This document shows positions 32,475-43,440 of a DNA stretch of 64,000 nucleotides, piece by piece (the stretch's first letter is position 1; each line of letters opens with the position of its first letter). A program made the translations under genes and the position numbers. The stretch covers positions 186,001 through 250,000 of the forward strand of contig NZ_JAQGCZ010000001.1 of the NCBI RefSeq assembly GCF_027706845.1, read 5' to 3'. Below the pieces are notes generated by a model. The model saw only the letters and a list, made by a program, of their open reading frames with translations. It did not search any database and was not told the DNA's origin. This stretch comes from Mycolicibacterium sp. BiH015 (GTDB lineage Bacteria > Actinomycetota > Actinomycetes > Mycobacteriales > Mycobacteriaceae).

Positions 32475-33608
32475 TTGCGGATCGGGCCGATCGCGTTGCG
32501 CAGCCCCGTGGTCCTCGCTCCGATGGCCGGGGTCACCAACGTCGCGTTCCGCACCTTGTGCCGCGAGCTCGAACTGGCGCGGGCCGGCACCGTCAGCGGC
32601 CTGTACGTCTGTGAGATGGTGACCGCCCGCGCGCTCGTCGAACGCCACCCCGTCACCATGCACATGACCACATTCGCGCCGGAGGAGTCACCGCGGTCGC
32701 TGCAGCTCTACACAGTGGATCCGGTCAATACGTACAAAGCCGCGAAGATGATCGCCGACGAGGACCTCGCCGATCACATCGACATGAACTTCGGCTGCCC
32801 GGTGCCCAAGGTGACCCGGCGCGGCGGCGGCGCCGCACTGCCGTACAAGCGCCGACTGTTCGGGCAGATCGTGGCTGCCGCCGTCAAGGCCACCGAAGGC
32901 ACCGACATTCCGGTCACCGTGAAATTCCGGATCGGGATCGACGACGAACACCACACACACCTCGATGCCGGGCGTATCGCGGCCGAGGAGGGAGCGGCCG
33001 CGGTCGCGCTGCATGCGCGCACCGCCTCGCAACGGTACTCGGGCAGCGCCGACTGGGATCAGATCGCCGCCTTGAAAGCCCACGTCACGAATGTTCCTGT
33101 ACTGGGCAACGGTGATATCTTCGACGCTCGTGACGCGCTGGCCATGATGGCCGCGACGGGTTGCGACGGCGTGGTGATAGGCCGGGGCTGCCTGGGGCGG
33201 CCGTGGCTGTTCGCCGAATTGTCGGCCGCGTTCACCGGGACTGCGCCCGCGACACCGCCCACCCTCGGCGAGGTCGCGCAGATCATTCGTAGACATGGCG
33301 AGCTGCTCGCTGCGCATTTCGGAGAGGACAAAGGCATGCGGGACATCCGCAAGCACGTCGCGTGGTACATGCACGGGTTCCCCGCAGGGGCAGACCTCCG
33401 CCGATCGTTGGCACTGGTCAAGACCATTTCCGAACTCGACGACCTGCTCGCGGAGCTCGACCCGGACGTCCCGTTCCCCGCCGCGGCCAACGGCCCCCGG
33501 GGGCGCCAGGGTTCCCCGGCCTCGGTGACGTTGCCCGAGGGATGGCTCGACGACCCCGACGATTGCACGGTGCCCGCGGGTGCCGACGTGATGCATTCGG
33601 GCGGCTGA
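32475..33608 (+). CDS. dus: tRNA-dihydrouridine synthase (DusB type)
   Basis: This FMN-dependent tRNA-dihydrouridine synthase of about 377 residues contains VVLAPMAGVTNVAFRTLC, DHIDMNFGCPVPKVTRRGGG with the catalytic Cys, and LGNGDIFDARDAL. It matches Rv0823c in content and position. The start is a problem. Homology seems to begin near VETPTVDAARSLRIG at about 32442, but no ATG, GTG or TTG lies in frame between the desA1 interior and a TTG at 32475, which I use. Translation may begin at a non-standard codon near the desA1 stop. Conserved core residues are all present. Confidence 0.9.
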   Translation: MRIGPIALRSPVVLAPMAGVTNVAFRTLCRELELARAGTVSGLYVCEMVTARALVERHPVTMHMTTFAPEESPRSLQLYTVDPVNTYKAAKMIADEDLADHIDMNFGCPVPKVTRRGGGAALPYKRRLFGQIVAAAVKATEGTDIPVTVKFRIGIDDEHHTHLDAGRIAAEEGAAAVALHARTASQRYSGSADWDQIAALKAHVTNVPVLGNGDIFDARDALAMMAATGCDGVVIGRGCLGRPWLFAELSAAFTGTAPATPPTLGEVAQIIRRHGELLAAHFGEDKGMRDIRKHVAWYMHGFPAGADLRRSLALVKTISELDDLLAELDPDVPFPAAANGPRGRQGSPASVTLPEGWLDDPDDCTVPAGADVMHSGG

Positions 33609-33634
33609 CCAGCGACGAAACCAATCCGAGATCG

Positions 33635-33653
33635 TCTCGAAGCGGTTTCGAGA
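33635..33653. terminator. Small hairpin after dus
   Basis: TCTCGAA (33635-33641), GCGGT, TTCGAGA (33647-33653) form a perfect 7-bp stem 26 bp after the dus stop. It may end dus transcription. The remaining interval to 33859 shows a further TTCGAGAG repeat and no gene. Confidence 0.4.
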
Positions 33654-33859
33654 GATGTTCGAGAGGGAATAGACACCAGGCTTCGACTGGAGGTCTCTCA
33701 GGATGTCTCAGTACGATGAGGGATCAATTGCCCGGCTCCGGTGGCGGAGTCGGCACCAGTGCTTTATGACAGTTATCGGGCACACGGCGATCTGCGTGCC
33801 AGTGCGCAATGGCGCGCACACACCGCGACAAGCCGTGGAAGCTGGAAGGCCGGTAAAAC

Positions 33860-35848
33860 ATGAGTGACGGCGACATGGAGGACGCCGCTGCCACTCCTGG
33901 CCGCTCCGACAGCGATGACGGGGCCACCGACAGACCCGTCTCCGACTGGAGTACCCGATCACCGCGGCCGACGCCAGGCGCCGCGCCGTGGGAACGGAAG
34001 ATCTCCGAACCCCGGGAGAAATCCCCGTCCACACTCCCTCGCGAATCGACCGGTCCCGTCACCGTCGCCGACCTCATCGCCAAGATCAACGGCGGCGCAC
34101 CGTCCGCCGAACCGAAGCGTCACCGCGCTGAACCCGAGCACGAGTTCGTGGTGCACCCCGAGCCCGAGCCCTACCCCGACGGCGACGACCTCGACACCGC
34201 GATCCTGCCTGCCCTCGACGGGCGCCCTTCGGAGCTGCCGAATCTGACCGCGCTGCGACCGAAGCACGTCACGGCGCCCCCGCGCCGCGATCACAAGCGT
34301 GTGGCGATGGCCGGGCGGGTCGCTGCAGCATTGGTCGCGGTCTTTGCACTGGTGCTCACCGGCGGCGCCTGGCAATGGCAGTCGGCCAAGAACAACCTGC
34401 TCAACCGGGTGTCGGCATTGGACCCCGACTCCCGCGACATCGTGGATCCCAACGCGCAGTTCGGCGACGAGAACTTCCTCATCGTCGGCACCGACAGCCG
34501 TATCGGCCAGAACAGTGACATCGGCGCGGGCACCACCGAGGACGCCGCGGGGGCCCGCTCGGACACCGTGATGTTGGTGAACATCCCGGCCAATCGCAAA
34601 CGTGTTGTGGCCGTGTCGTTTCCGCGCGACCTCGAGATCGAACCCATGAAATGCGAGCCGTGGAATCCCGAGACCCGGCAGTACGGGCCGATCATGGACG
34701 AAGAGTCCCCGATGTACGGCAAAGAAGAGGTCTACACTGAGTACAAGCTGAACTCGGCGTTCGCGGTCGGCGGGCCCAAATGCCTGGTCAAGGTCATCCA
34801 GAAGCTGTCCGGTCTGCACGTCAACCGGTTCATGGCCGTCGACTTCGTCGGTTTCTCGAAGATGGTCGACGCGCTCGGCGGTGTGGAGGTGTGCAGCACC
34901 ACCCCGATCGAGGACTACGAGCTCGGCACCGTGCTGCCCACCGCCGGCCGGCAGATCGTCGACGGCCACACCGCGCTGAACTACGTGCGCGCGCGTCAGG
35001 TCACCACCGAAACCAACGGCGACTATGGCCGCATCAAACGCCAGCAGCTGTTCCTGTCGTCACTGCTGCGCTCGCTGATCTCCAAGGAGACGTTCTTCTC
35101 GCTGTCGAAGTTGAACAACGTGGTCAACATGTTCATCGGCGACAGCTACGTCGACAACGTCGACACCAAGGATCTCGTCGACCTCGGCCAGTCCGTGCAG
35201 GGTGTCACCGCCGGCCGCATCACCTTCATCACCGTGCCGACCGTCGGCTACGCCGACGAATGGGGCAACGAGATCCCCCGCACCGAGGACATGCGGGCAC
35301 TGTTCGACGCGATCATCAACGACGACCCGCTACCCGAGGAACGCAACGCCGACAACACGCCGGTACCCGGCACCCCCGAATCTCTGACCAGCCCGTCACC
35401 TGCCGAGAACGGACAGCAGGACGGCAAGGAGGTCGTCGACGCCATCGTCACGGAGCCGGAGACGGTCACCGTGCAGGTGTCGAACTCGACCGCGCAGACC
35501 GGCCTCGGGGCGACGGCGGCCAGTGCGCTGCAGGCCTACGGGTTCAACGTGACGACCCCGGACGACTATCCGGGTCCGCTGTCACAGACGACGGTGTTCT
35601 TTTCGGCCGGCAACGAAGAAGCCGCGGCGACGGTGGCGTCTTCTTTTGCCAACGCAACCACTGAACGTGTCAACGGGATGGGCGACGTGGTGCAGGTCGT
35701 CCTCGGCAGCGATTTCGATTCGGTCGGCGCCCCATCCCCCAGCGGCTCCCCGTACCAGCTGACCGTCCTTCGCGGGACCAAGGCGCCCACGACCGAGCTG
35801 CCCGAAGATCTGACCGTGACCAACGCCGCCGACACCAGTTGCGAATAG
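33860..35848 (+). CDS. LytR-CpsA-Psr (LCP) family cell-wall glycopolymer ligase with LytR_C domain
   Basis: This 662-residue membrane protein corresponds to Rv0822c. An N-terminal disordered cytosolic part of about 150 residues precedes one membrane helix (GRVAAALVAVFALVLTGGAW). The LCP catalytic domain follows (about 195-430), with ENFLIVGTDSR, RSDTVMLVNIPANRKRVVAVSFPRD and the Arg residues in NYVRARQ. A LytR_C domain at about 535-630 comes after a linker. LCP proteins link arabinogalactan or other glycans to peptidoglycan outside the membrane. The ATG at 33860 has GGAAGG ten bases upstream. Confidence 0.92.
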   Translation: MSDGDMEDAAATPGRSDSDDGATDRPVSDWSTRSPRPTPGAAPWERKISEPREKSPSTLPRESTGPVTVADLIAKINGGAPSAEPKRHRAEPEHEFVVHPEPEPYPDGDDLDTAILPALDGRPSELPNLTALRPKHVTAPPRRDHKRVAMAGRVAAALVAVFALVLTGGAWQWQSAKNNLLNRVSALDPDSRDIVDPNAQFGDENFLIVGTDSRIGQNSDIGAGTTEDAAGARSDTVMLVNIPANRKRVVAVSFPRDLEIEPMKCEPWNPETRQYGPIMDEESPMYGKEEVYTEYKLNSAFAVGGPKCLVKVIQKLSGLHVNRFMAVDFVGFSKMVDALGGVEVCSTTPIEDYELGTVLPTAGRQIVDGHTALNYVRARQVTTETNGDYGRIKRQQLFLSSLLRSLISKETFFSLSKLNNVVNMFIGDSYVDNVDTKDLVDLGQSVQGVTAGRITFITVPTVGYADEWGNEIPRTEDMRALFDAIINDDPLPEERNADNTPVPGTPESLTSPSPAENGQQDGKEVVDAIVTEPETVTVQVSNSTAQTGLGATAASALQAYGFNVTTPDDYPGPLSQTTVFFSAGNEEAAATVASSFANATTERVNGMGDVVQVVLGSDFDSVGAPSPSGSPYQLTVLRGTKAPTTELPEDLTVTNAADTSCE

Positions 35849-35874
35849 CCGCGCGGGGCATTTTGGCAGGTGGC

Positions 35875-35892
35875 ATTCACCTTTCGTTCACC
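35875..35892 (+). promoter_or_regulatory. PHO-type box (11-bp direct repeat) before phoY2
   Basis: ATTCACC (35875-35881) and GTTCACC (35886-35892) repeat with an 11-bp period, the form bound by OmpR-type phosphate regulators (PhoP in Streptomyces, RegX3 in mycobacteria). It lies 44 bp before the phoY2 start and 32 bp before its -10 box. A similar box precedes pstS. Confidence 0.6.
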
Positions 35893-35924
35893 GTCCACGT
35901 CGTGACGGTGGCGACGCCAGCCCG

Positions 35925-35930
35925 TAGGGT
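35925..35930 (+). promoter_or_regulatory. -10 box TAGGGT for leaderless phoY2
   Basis: TAGGGT is followed by six bases and then the ATG at 35937. That is leaderless spacing, so transcription probably starts on or next to the start codon. Confidence 0.55.
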
Positions 35931-35936
35931 TGGTGC

Positions 35937-36605
35937 ATGCGTACCGCTTATCACGAGCAGTTGGATGCCCTGACCAGCAGACTCGGCGAGATGTGCGGGC
36001 TTGCGGGGGCGGCCATGGAGAAAGCGACGCAGGCCCTGTTGCAAGCCGATCTGGCACTCGCCGAACAGGTGATCACCGACCACGATCAGATCTCCGCCCT
36101 GAGCGCCCGCGCCGAGGAAGAGGCGTTCGTCCTCCTCGCGCTGCAGGCACCCGTGGCCGGAGATCTGCGTGCCATCGTCAGCTCGATCCAGATCGTCGCC
36201 GACGTCGACCGAATGGGCGCACTCGCACTGCATGTCGCGAAGATCGCCCGCCGCCGCCACCCCCAGCACACATTGCCGGAGGAGGTCAACGGCTACTTCG
36301 CGGAAATGGGCCGCGTCGCAGTGGAACTGGGGAACAGCGCTCAGGAAGTGCTCATCACCCGCGACCCGGAGAAGGCCGCGCGAATCCGCGAAGAGGACGA
36401 TGCGATGGACGACCTGCATCGTCACCTGTTCACGGTTCTGATGGACCGTGAATGGAAGCACGGGGTTGCCGCCGCCGTCGACGTGACGCTCCTCGGACGC
36501 TTCTACGAGCGTTTCGCCGACCATGCCGTCGAGGTGGCCCGGCGGGTCATCTTCCAGGTCACCGGCCGCACCGTCGAGGAAGACGAGCTGCCCACCGCCC
36601 ACTGA
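35937..36605 (+). CDS. phoY2: Phosphate-specific transport system accessory protein PhoU (PhoY2)
   Basis: This 222-residue helical protein has two PhoU three-helix repeats; [40 protein letters not shown] and [20 protein letters not shown] show the E/DxxxD-type metal motifs. It matches Rv0821c in place and length. PhoU links the Pst importer to the SenX3-RegX3 system and represses it at high phosphate. It converges on the pstSCAB operon; a long hairpin separates the two. Confidence 0.94.
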   Translation: MRTAYHEQLDALTSRLGEMCGLAGAAMEKATQALLQADLALAEQVITDHDQISALSARAEEEAFVLLALQAPVAGDLRAIVSSIQIVADVDRMGALALHVAKIARRRHPQHTLPEEVNGYFAEMGRVAVELGNSAQEVLITRDPEKAARIREEDDAMDDLHRHLFTVLMDREWKHGVAAAVDVTLLGRFYERFADHAVEVARRVIFQVTGRTVEEDELPTAH

Positions 36606-36620
36606 CACTCTGTTCCCCAC

Positions 36621-36680
36621 GCGAGCAGACAGAAAATCGCCCCATCTCCTCGGAAATGGGGCGATTTCGTGTCTGCTCGC
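36621..36680. terminator. Long bidirectional terminator between phoY2 and pstB
   Basis: Nested arms GCGAGCAGACA/TGTCTGCTCGC (11 bp) and AAATCGCCCCAT/ATGGGGCGATTT (12 bp) pair around a 10-base loop, with a small internal loop between them. It lies 15 bp after the phoY2 stop and 12 bp from the pstB stop, serving both directions. Confidence 0.85.
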
Positions 36681-36692
36681 GCAGAGGGGTGA

Positions 36693-37469
36693 CTATCCGA
36701 AACGACCCGAGATGTAGTCCTCGGTCGCCTTCTGCGTCGGGTTGGAGAAGATCTTCTCGGTGTCGTCGATCTCGATCAGCTGACCCGGCTTGCCGGTCGC
36801 CTCGAGATTGAAGAACGCCGTCTGATCGCTCACGCGTGCCGCCTGCTGCATGTTGTGCGTGACGATCACGATGGTGAAGTCCTGCTTGAGCTCGGAGATC
36901 AGATCCTCGATCGCCAGCGTCGAGATCGGGTCTAGCGCCGAGCAGGGCTCGTCCATCAACAGCACGTCGGGCTGCACCGCGATCGCGCGGGCAATGCACA
37001 GCCGCTGCTGCTGACCGCCGGACAGACCGCCGCCCGGCTTGTCGAGGCGATCCTTGACCTCGTTCCACAGGTTCGCGCCCTTGAGCGAACGCTCCGCGAC
37101 CTCGTCGAGGGTCTTCTTGTTGCGAACGCCCTGCAGCTTGAGCCCGGCTACCACATTGTCGCGAATGCTCATGGTGGGGAACGGATTCGGCCGCTGGAAC
37201 ACCATGCCGATGGTCTTGCGGACACCGACCGGGTCGACACCGGCGCCGTAGATGTCGTCGCCGTCGAGAAGCACCGAGCCCTCGACGCGGGCGCCGGGGA
37301 TCACCTCGTGCATCCGGTTCAGCGTCCGCAGCACCGTGGACTTTCCGCAGCCCGAGGGCCCGATGAAGGCCGTGACGCTGCGCGGCTCCACCGACAGCGA
37401 CACACCGGCGACAGCGTGGAAGTTGCCGTAGTAGATGTTGACGTCTTTGAGGTCGAGACGTTTGGCCAT
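36693..37469 (-). CDS. pstB: Phosphate ABC transporter ATP-binding protein PstB
   Basis: This 258-residue ATPase has Walker [10 protein letters not shown], the PstB-specific [15 protein letters not shown], signature [16 protein letters not shown] and Walker [14 protein letters not shown]. It matches mycobacterial PhoT (Rv0820) in length and ending ([13 protein letters not shown]). It is the last gene of pstSCAB and powers high-affinity phosphate uptake. Confidence 0.96.
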   Translation of the reverse strand: MAKRLDLKDVNIYYGNFHAVAGVSLSVEPRSVTAFIGPSGCGKSTVLRTLNRMHEVIPGARVEGSVLLDGDDIYGAGVDPVGVRKTIGMVFQRPNPFPTMSIRDNVVAGLKLQGVRNKKTLDEVAERSLKGANLWNEVKDRLDKPGGGLSGGQQQRLCIARAIAVQPDVLLMDEPCSALDPISTLAIEDLISELKQDFTIVIVTHNMQQAARVSDQTAFFNLEATGKPGQLIEIDDTEKIFSNPTQKATEDYISGRFG

Positions 37470-37484
37470 GAAAGTTTCTCCTAC

Positions 37485-38402
37485 TCAGACCTTTTTAGGG
37501 GCAAAGAATTTGGCGATGAACCGCGCACCGACGTTCAGCAGCGCGATGAGCACGACGAGCGTCAGCGCGGCACCCCACAATCGGTCTGTCGGAATGGGAT
37601 TGGCGCCTGCGCCGGCCGATGTCTGGTCGAACATCATGCCCGGAAGCGAGCCCATGAAACCGCCGAAGAGGTCGAAGTTCATCGCCTGCGAGTAGCCCAC
37701 CAGGATGAGCAGCGGCGCCGTCTCGCCCATGACGCGGGCCAGCGACAGCAGAATTCCGGTGACGATGCCCGACAGCGCGGTCGGCACCACGATGGCCGCA
37801 ATCGTCTTCCACTTCGGTACGCCCAAGGCGTAGCTGGCCTCGCGAAGATCCATCGGCACGATCCGCAGCATCTCCTCGGTGGAACGCACGATGACCGGAA
37901 TCATCAACAGCACCAACGCAAGTGCCACGGCGAAGCCGGACCGCTCGAAGCCCAGAGTGGCGACCCAGAGCGCATAGATGAACAGTGCAGCCACGATCGA
38001 CGGGACACCGGTGAGGATGTCGACCATGAAGGTCGTGATCTTGCCGAGGCGGGTACCGCCGCCGTACTCCACCAGGTAGATGCCGACGAACACGCCGATG
38101 GGGATCGAGATGACGGCACAGACCGCCGCCTGCAGCAGTGAACCGACGATGGCGTGGTAGACGCCGCCTCCCGCCTGGAACGCGGTCATGCCGGCCTGCG
38201 AGTTCGTCCACCACGTGCTGTTCAGGACGATCCCGATGCCCTTGGCGACCACGGTGTAGAGCACCCACACCAGCGGTACCAGCGCGATCACCACCGACGC
38301 GGTGACCAACACGGTGGCGAGGTTGTTGCTGAACTTGCGCCGGCCGCTGACCCCTTGAAAGGTCGGCACCTTCACCGGCTGATCCAGAGTTGAAGAGGTC
38401 AT
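37485..38402 (-). CDS. pstA: Phosphate ABC transporter permease PstA
   Basis: This 305-residue membrane protein has six or so helices and the binding-protein-dependent permease loop EASYALGVPKWKTIAAIVVP. The ATG at 38402 overlaps the pstC stop (ATGA). pstB follows after 15 bp. It forms the phosphate channel with PstC. Confidence 0.95.
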   Translation of the reverse strand: MTSSTLDQPVKVPTFQGVSGRRKFSNNLATVLVTASVVIALVPLVWVLYTVVAKGIGIVLNSTWWTNSQAGMTAFQAGGGVYHAIVGSLLQAAVCAVISIPIGVFVGIYLVEYGGGTRLGKITTFMVDILTGVPSIVAALFIYALWVATLGFERSGFAVALALVLLMIPVIVRSTEEMLRIVPMDLREASYALGVPKWKTIAAIVVPTALSGIVTGILLSLARVMGETAPLLILVGYSQAMNFDLFGGFMGSLPGMMFDQTSAGAGANPIPTDRLWGAALTLVVLIALLNVGARFIAKFFAPKKV

Positions 38403-39457
38403 GAGGCTGACCGGTCCTTTCCGGCAACCGCGGCACGCGCCAGCGTGTTCACCACGAAGGTCAGGATGAACAGCACCAGGCCGGCCGCGATGTAGGCACC
38501 CGCCTTGTACTGATCGTTGAATTCCGATGCCGCCGAGGCGATGAGGCTGGCGAAGGTGTAACCGGCATCGAACAGCGACCAGTTGAACGCGGCCTGGGTG
38601 CCGCGCAGGATGATCAGCAGCGCGATGGTTTCACCGAGGGCGCGGCCGAGACCGAGCATCGCGCCGCTGATGTAGCCCGACATGCCGAACGGCAGGACCG
38701 TCGTGCGAACCACCTCCCAACGCGTGGCGCCGAGCGCCAGCGCTGCCTCGATCTGGCCGCGCGGGGTCTGCACGAACACCTCGCGAGTCACCGCGGTGAT
38801 GATCGGCAGGATCATCACCGCGAGCACGATGCCGGCGGTGAAGATCGTGCCGCCGCCCGCCACCGACGCGTTGCCGGTCGCAAACAGGAAGACCCAGCTC
38901 AGATTCTCGTTCAGCCACACCGCAGCCGGCTTGATGGCCGGGGCCAGCACGTACAGACCCCAGACGCCGTAGATGATCGACGGCACGGCCGCAAGCAGGT
39001 CGACCATGTAGGCCAGCGGGCCCGACACTCGCTTCGGCGCGTAATTCGTCAGGTAGATCGCGATGCCCAGGGCGATGGGCATCGCGATCACCAAGGCGAA
39101 CAACGACACGAACACCGTCACCTGGAGCAGGTCCAGGATGCCGAAGCTCATCGCCGACGTGTCGGAGGTGTTCCAGGTACCGCTGTAGAGGAAGAAGTTC
39201 TCCTCGTTGCGCGCCAGCGCCGGGATGGCGCGCCACAGCAGGAAGAAGCCGATCGCGGCGATGATCACCACGATGAGGACGCCCGACCCCTCGGCCAGTC
39301 CGCGGAAGATGCGGTCGCCCGGGCGAACCTTCGAATTCTTCGAGGGGTCGGTCGAAATCGGTGCCGGCTCGGGGAAGGGGGCGGCGAGCGCCTCCCCCGA
39401 CCCCGACTCCAACGGATTCGGTGTGGTCACTGCAGTTCCATCGAGCTTGTCGGTCAT
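38399..39457 (-). CDS. pstC: Phosphate ABC transporter permease PstC
   Basis: This permease of about 352 residues has a 55-residue Pro/Ser-rich cytosolic N-terminus, then helices and the EAA loop EAALALGATRWEVVRTTVLP. I use the ATG at 39457 (MTDKLDGTAV). A GTG at 39469, four bases after GAGG, is an alternative that adds four residues. It overlaps pstA by four bases. Confidence 0.93.
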   Translation of the reverse strand: MTDKLDGTAVTTPNPLESGSGEALAAPFPEPAPISTDPSKNSKVRPGDRIFRGLAEGSGVLIVVIIAAIGFFLLWRAIPALARNEENFFLYSGTWNTSDTSAMSFGILDLLQVTVFVSLFALVIAMPIALGIAIYLTNYAPKRVSGPLAYMVDLLAAVPSIIYGVWGLYVLAPAIKPAAVWLNENLSWVFLFATGNASVAGGGTIFTAGIVLAVMILPIITAVTREVFVQTPRGQIEAALALGATRWEVVRTTVLPFGMSGYISGAMLGLGRALGETIALLIILRGTQAAFNWSLFDAGYTFASLIASAASEFNDQYKAGAYIAAGLVLFILTFVVNTLARAAVAGKDRSAS

Positions 39458-39505
39458 TCGGTCAAGCACCCATCCTCGCCGCGGTACGGCAGTTGCGCCA
39501 ATGAA

Positions 39506-40639
39506 CTAAGCGGTGGAACCGATGGCGTCGATCGACGTCAGCAGACGCTCCTTGAACTTCTCCGGCAGCGGGACGTAACCCGCGGCCGACAGTCCGCTCT
39601 GACCGTCGTTGGCGGCGACCGTCAGGAACGACTTCACGGCCTCGGCAGTCTCGGCGTCGTAGCCGTTCGAGCAGACGATCTCGTAGGTGGCCAGCACCAG
39701 TGGGTAGGCGCCGGCTTCCTGCGTGCCGTAGAGCGAGGCCAGGTCCAGCGTCAGGTCATTGCCCTCGGCGGCGAACTTGGCCGCGTCGATGGCCTTGCCT
39801 GCCGATTCGTCGGTCAGCTCGACGGGGCCGCTGCCGTTGTCGATCTGGGCGTAGGGGATGCCAGCCTGGTCGGCGAAGCCCTTCTCGACGTAACCGATGG
39901 CTCCCGGGGTGGCCTGCACGGCCTGCGCGACGCCGGCCGACTTCTGGGCACCCTCACCGGCGCCACCCTGGAACTCGCTGCCATCGCCCTTGGTCCAGGC
40001 GCCGCCCGAGGCGGCTTCCAGGTACTTCTGGAAGTTGTCTGTGGTGCCCGAGGAATCGGAGCGGTAGATCGGGGTGATGTTCACGTCCGGCAGGGTCTTA
40101 CCCTCGTTGAGCGACGCGATGGCCGGGTCGTTCCACTTCGTTATCTGCCCCTGGAAGATCTTGGCGAGCGTGTCTCCGTTGAGCACCAGGCCCTCGACAC
40201 CCTCGACGTTGTATGCCATCGCGATCGGGCCGAACACCAGCGGAAGGTTCCACGCCGGGTTGCCGCCGCACCGCTCGGCAGCCTGCGCCGCCTGCTCTTC
40301 CTTGATCGCCGAGTCCGAGCCGGCAAAGTCGACGTTGCCCGCGACGAACTGCTCGCGGCCCGCGCCGGAGCCGGTGGGGTTGTAGGAGAGGTTCTTGCCC
40401 TGGCACTTCTGGCTCCACACCTGATTGAACAGCGCGATCGCGTTCTGCTGGGCGGTCGAGCCCTCGGCGGTGACGGCGTTCTTGCCGCCGCAGTCGGCAG
40501 CAGACGCGGACGCAGACCCCGACTCCGACGAGCCCGACGGCGCGTTGTTGTCGCTACCGCAGCCGGCGAGCGTCAGCGCGGCGATCGCCGCGACCGAGAC
40601 AGTCGTACCGAACGACTTGCCGATGATGTTGAGCTTCAC
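39506..40639 (-). CDS. pstS: Phosphate-binding lipoprotein PstS
   Basis: This 377-residue type II binding protein has a lipoprotein signal (lipobox LTLAGC near residue 27) and a Ser-rich tether. The phosphate-site segments are AEGSTAQQNA, NPTGSGAGREQF, GSDSAIKEE and YRSDSSGTTDNFQKYL. It captures phosphate at the outer face for PstCAB. A direct-repeat box lies about 85-102 bp upstream. Confidence 0.95.
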   Translation of the reverse strand: MKLNIIGKSFGTTVSVAAIAALTLAGCGSDNNAPSGSSESGSASASAADCGGKNAVTAEGSTAQQNAIALFNQVWSQKCQGKNLSYNPTGSGAGREQFVAGNVDFAGSDSAIKEEQAAQAAERCGGNPAWNLPLVFGPIAMAYNVEGVEGLVLNGDTLAKIFQGQITKWNDPAIASLNEGKTLPDVNITPIYRSDSSGTTDNFQKYLEAASGGAWTKGDGSEFQGGAGEGAQKSAGVAQAVQATPGAIGYVEKGFADQAGIPYAQIDNGSGPVELTDESAGKAIDAAKFAAEGNDLTLDLASLYGTQEAGAYPLVLATYEIVCSNGYDAETAEAVKSFLTVAANDGQSGLSAAGYVPLPEKFKERLLTSIDAIGSTA

Positions 40640-40723
40640 TTATCCCACTTTCCTCGAACGTTCCCAGACGGCTCGAACTCTCCGGCAACGTATGCGTCCG
40701 CGGTGGACGGATAGCGGATGCTG

Positions 40724-40741
40724 GGTTAACGAAAAGTGAAC
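40724..40741 (-). promoter_or_regulatory. PHO-type box (11-bp direct repeat) before pstS
   Basis: Read on the reverse strand, GTTCACTTTTCGTTAACC contains GTTCAC and GTTAAC with an 11-bp period, as in the box before phoY2. It lies about 85 bp upstream of the pstS start, and overlaps nothing but the 3' end side of mshD. RegX3 is the expected binder. Confidence 0.55.
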
Positions 40742-40754
40742 AGGTTCAGCGACT

Positions 40755-42472
<1,718 letters not shown>

Positions 42473-42645
42473 CCGTGGAGCTCATCACCGGGACACCGCC
42501 GTACCTCTTTGTCGCGTGGTGACTTCCCAGATTCATGTCCGACACACGGCCGTTACCGGACCGATGGTTACCTCACCTTAGCGTGCTACCTGCTCGTAAG
42601 CCGTGCTGAACGCTGCAGCTGACCCGCGTCGGCAACAATGTCGGG

Positions 42646-43440
42646 GTGCGCAAGCTCGTCATCGGTGCCCTGGCGACCCTCACCGCGTTGCTCGTCGGCG
42701 CGGTGAGCACCGATTTCGGTGCGGCGATCAACGCCGAGTATCGCCTGGCCAGGAGCGTCCGCAGCGCTGCCGACCTCAGCTGGGACCCGTCTGTGGCGAT
42801 CCTGGGGTTTCCCTTCATCCCGCAGGCGGAGCGCAGGCGCTACGACGAAGTGGAGATCAAGGCCAGTGGCGTTGATCACGCAGTGGTGGGCAAGGCCTCG
42901 CTGGAAGCGACCATGCACTCGGTCGGGCTGGGCGAATCATGGCTGATCCCGCCGGACGCGACGTTGGCGATCGGCAAGCTCGAGAGCCGTATCATCATCG
43001 ACTCGACCCACATCGGCCGCTTCATGGGCATCCCCGACCTCCTCGTCGAGGCGCCGACGGCCGAAACGGAGGACTCCACCGGGGGCACGACCGAATCAGG
43101 CATTTCGAGCAGTCGCGGTCTGGTTTTCACCGGAACCCCGGACAAGGCCGGCTTCGACCAACGGGTCAGCATCGCCGTCGACCTGTCGATCGCCGGACCG
43201 GACGCCACCACGCTGGTCATGACTGCGACCGGGGTGCTGACCGAGCCGGGGACCGCCGATCAGGCAGTGCCCGAGCAGCAGATCCCCGCGGTGCTCGCCG
43301 CGTTCTCCGCAGAGCTGCCCGGCCAGAAGCTGCCGTTCGGAATCGCCCCCACGACGGCTGGCGCCCGCGGGTCAGACATCATCATCGAAGGCATCGCCGA
43401 GGGAGTAACCGTCGACCTACGGGAGTTCCGACTGTCATGA
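42646..43440 (+). CDS. lmeA: LmeA family phospholipid-binding periplasmic protein
   Basis: This 264-residue protein has an N-terminal signal/anchor (VRKLVIGALATLTALLVGAV) and a DUF2993/LmeA domain. It corresponds to Rv0817c and M. smegmatis LmeA, which binds lipids in the periplasm and supports lipomannan mannan elongation. The GTG start at 42646 is the first in frame before the signal. It diverges from glnR with a 173-bp gap. Its stop overlaps the thiX start by two bases (ATGA). Confidence 0.88.
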   Translation: MRKLVIGALATLTALLVGAVSTDFGAAINAEYRLARSVRSAADLSWDPSVAILGFPFIPQAERRRYDEVEIKASGVDHAVVGKASLEATMHSVGLGESWLIPPDATLAIGKLESRIIIDSTHIGRFMGIPDLLVEAPTAETEDSTGGTTESGISSSRGLVFTGTPDKAGFDQRVSIAVDLSIAGPDATTLVMTATGVLTEPGTADQAVPEQQIPAVLAAFSAELPGQKLPFGIAPTTAGARGSDIIIEGIAEGVTVDLREFRLS

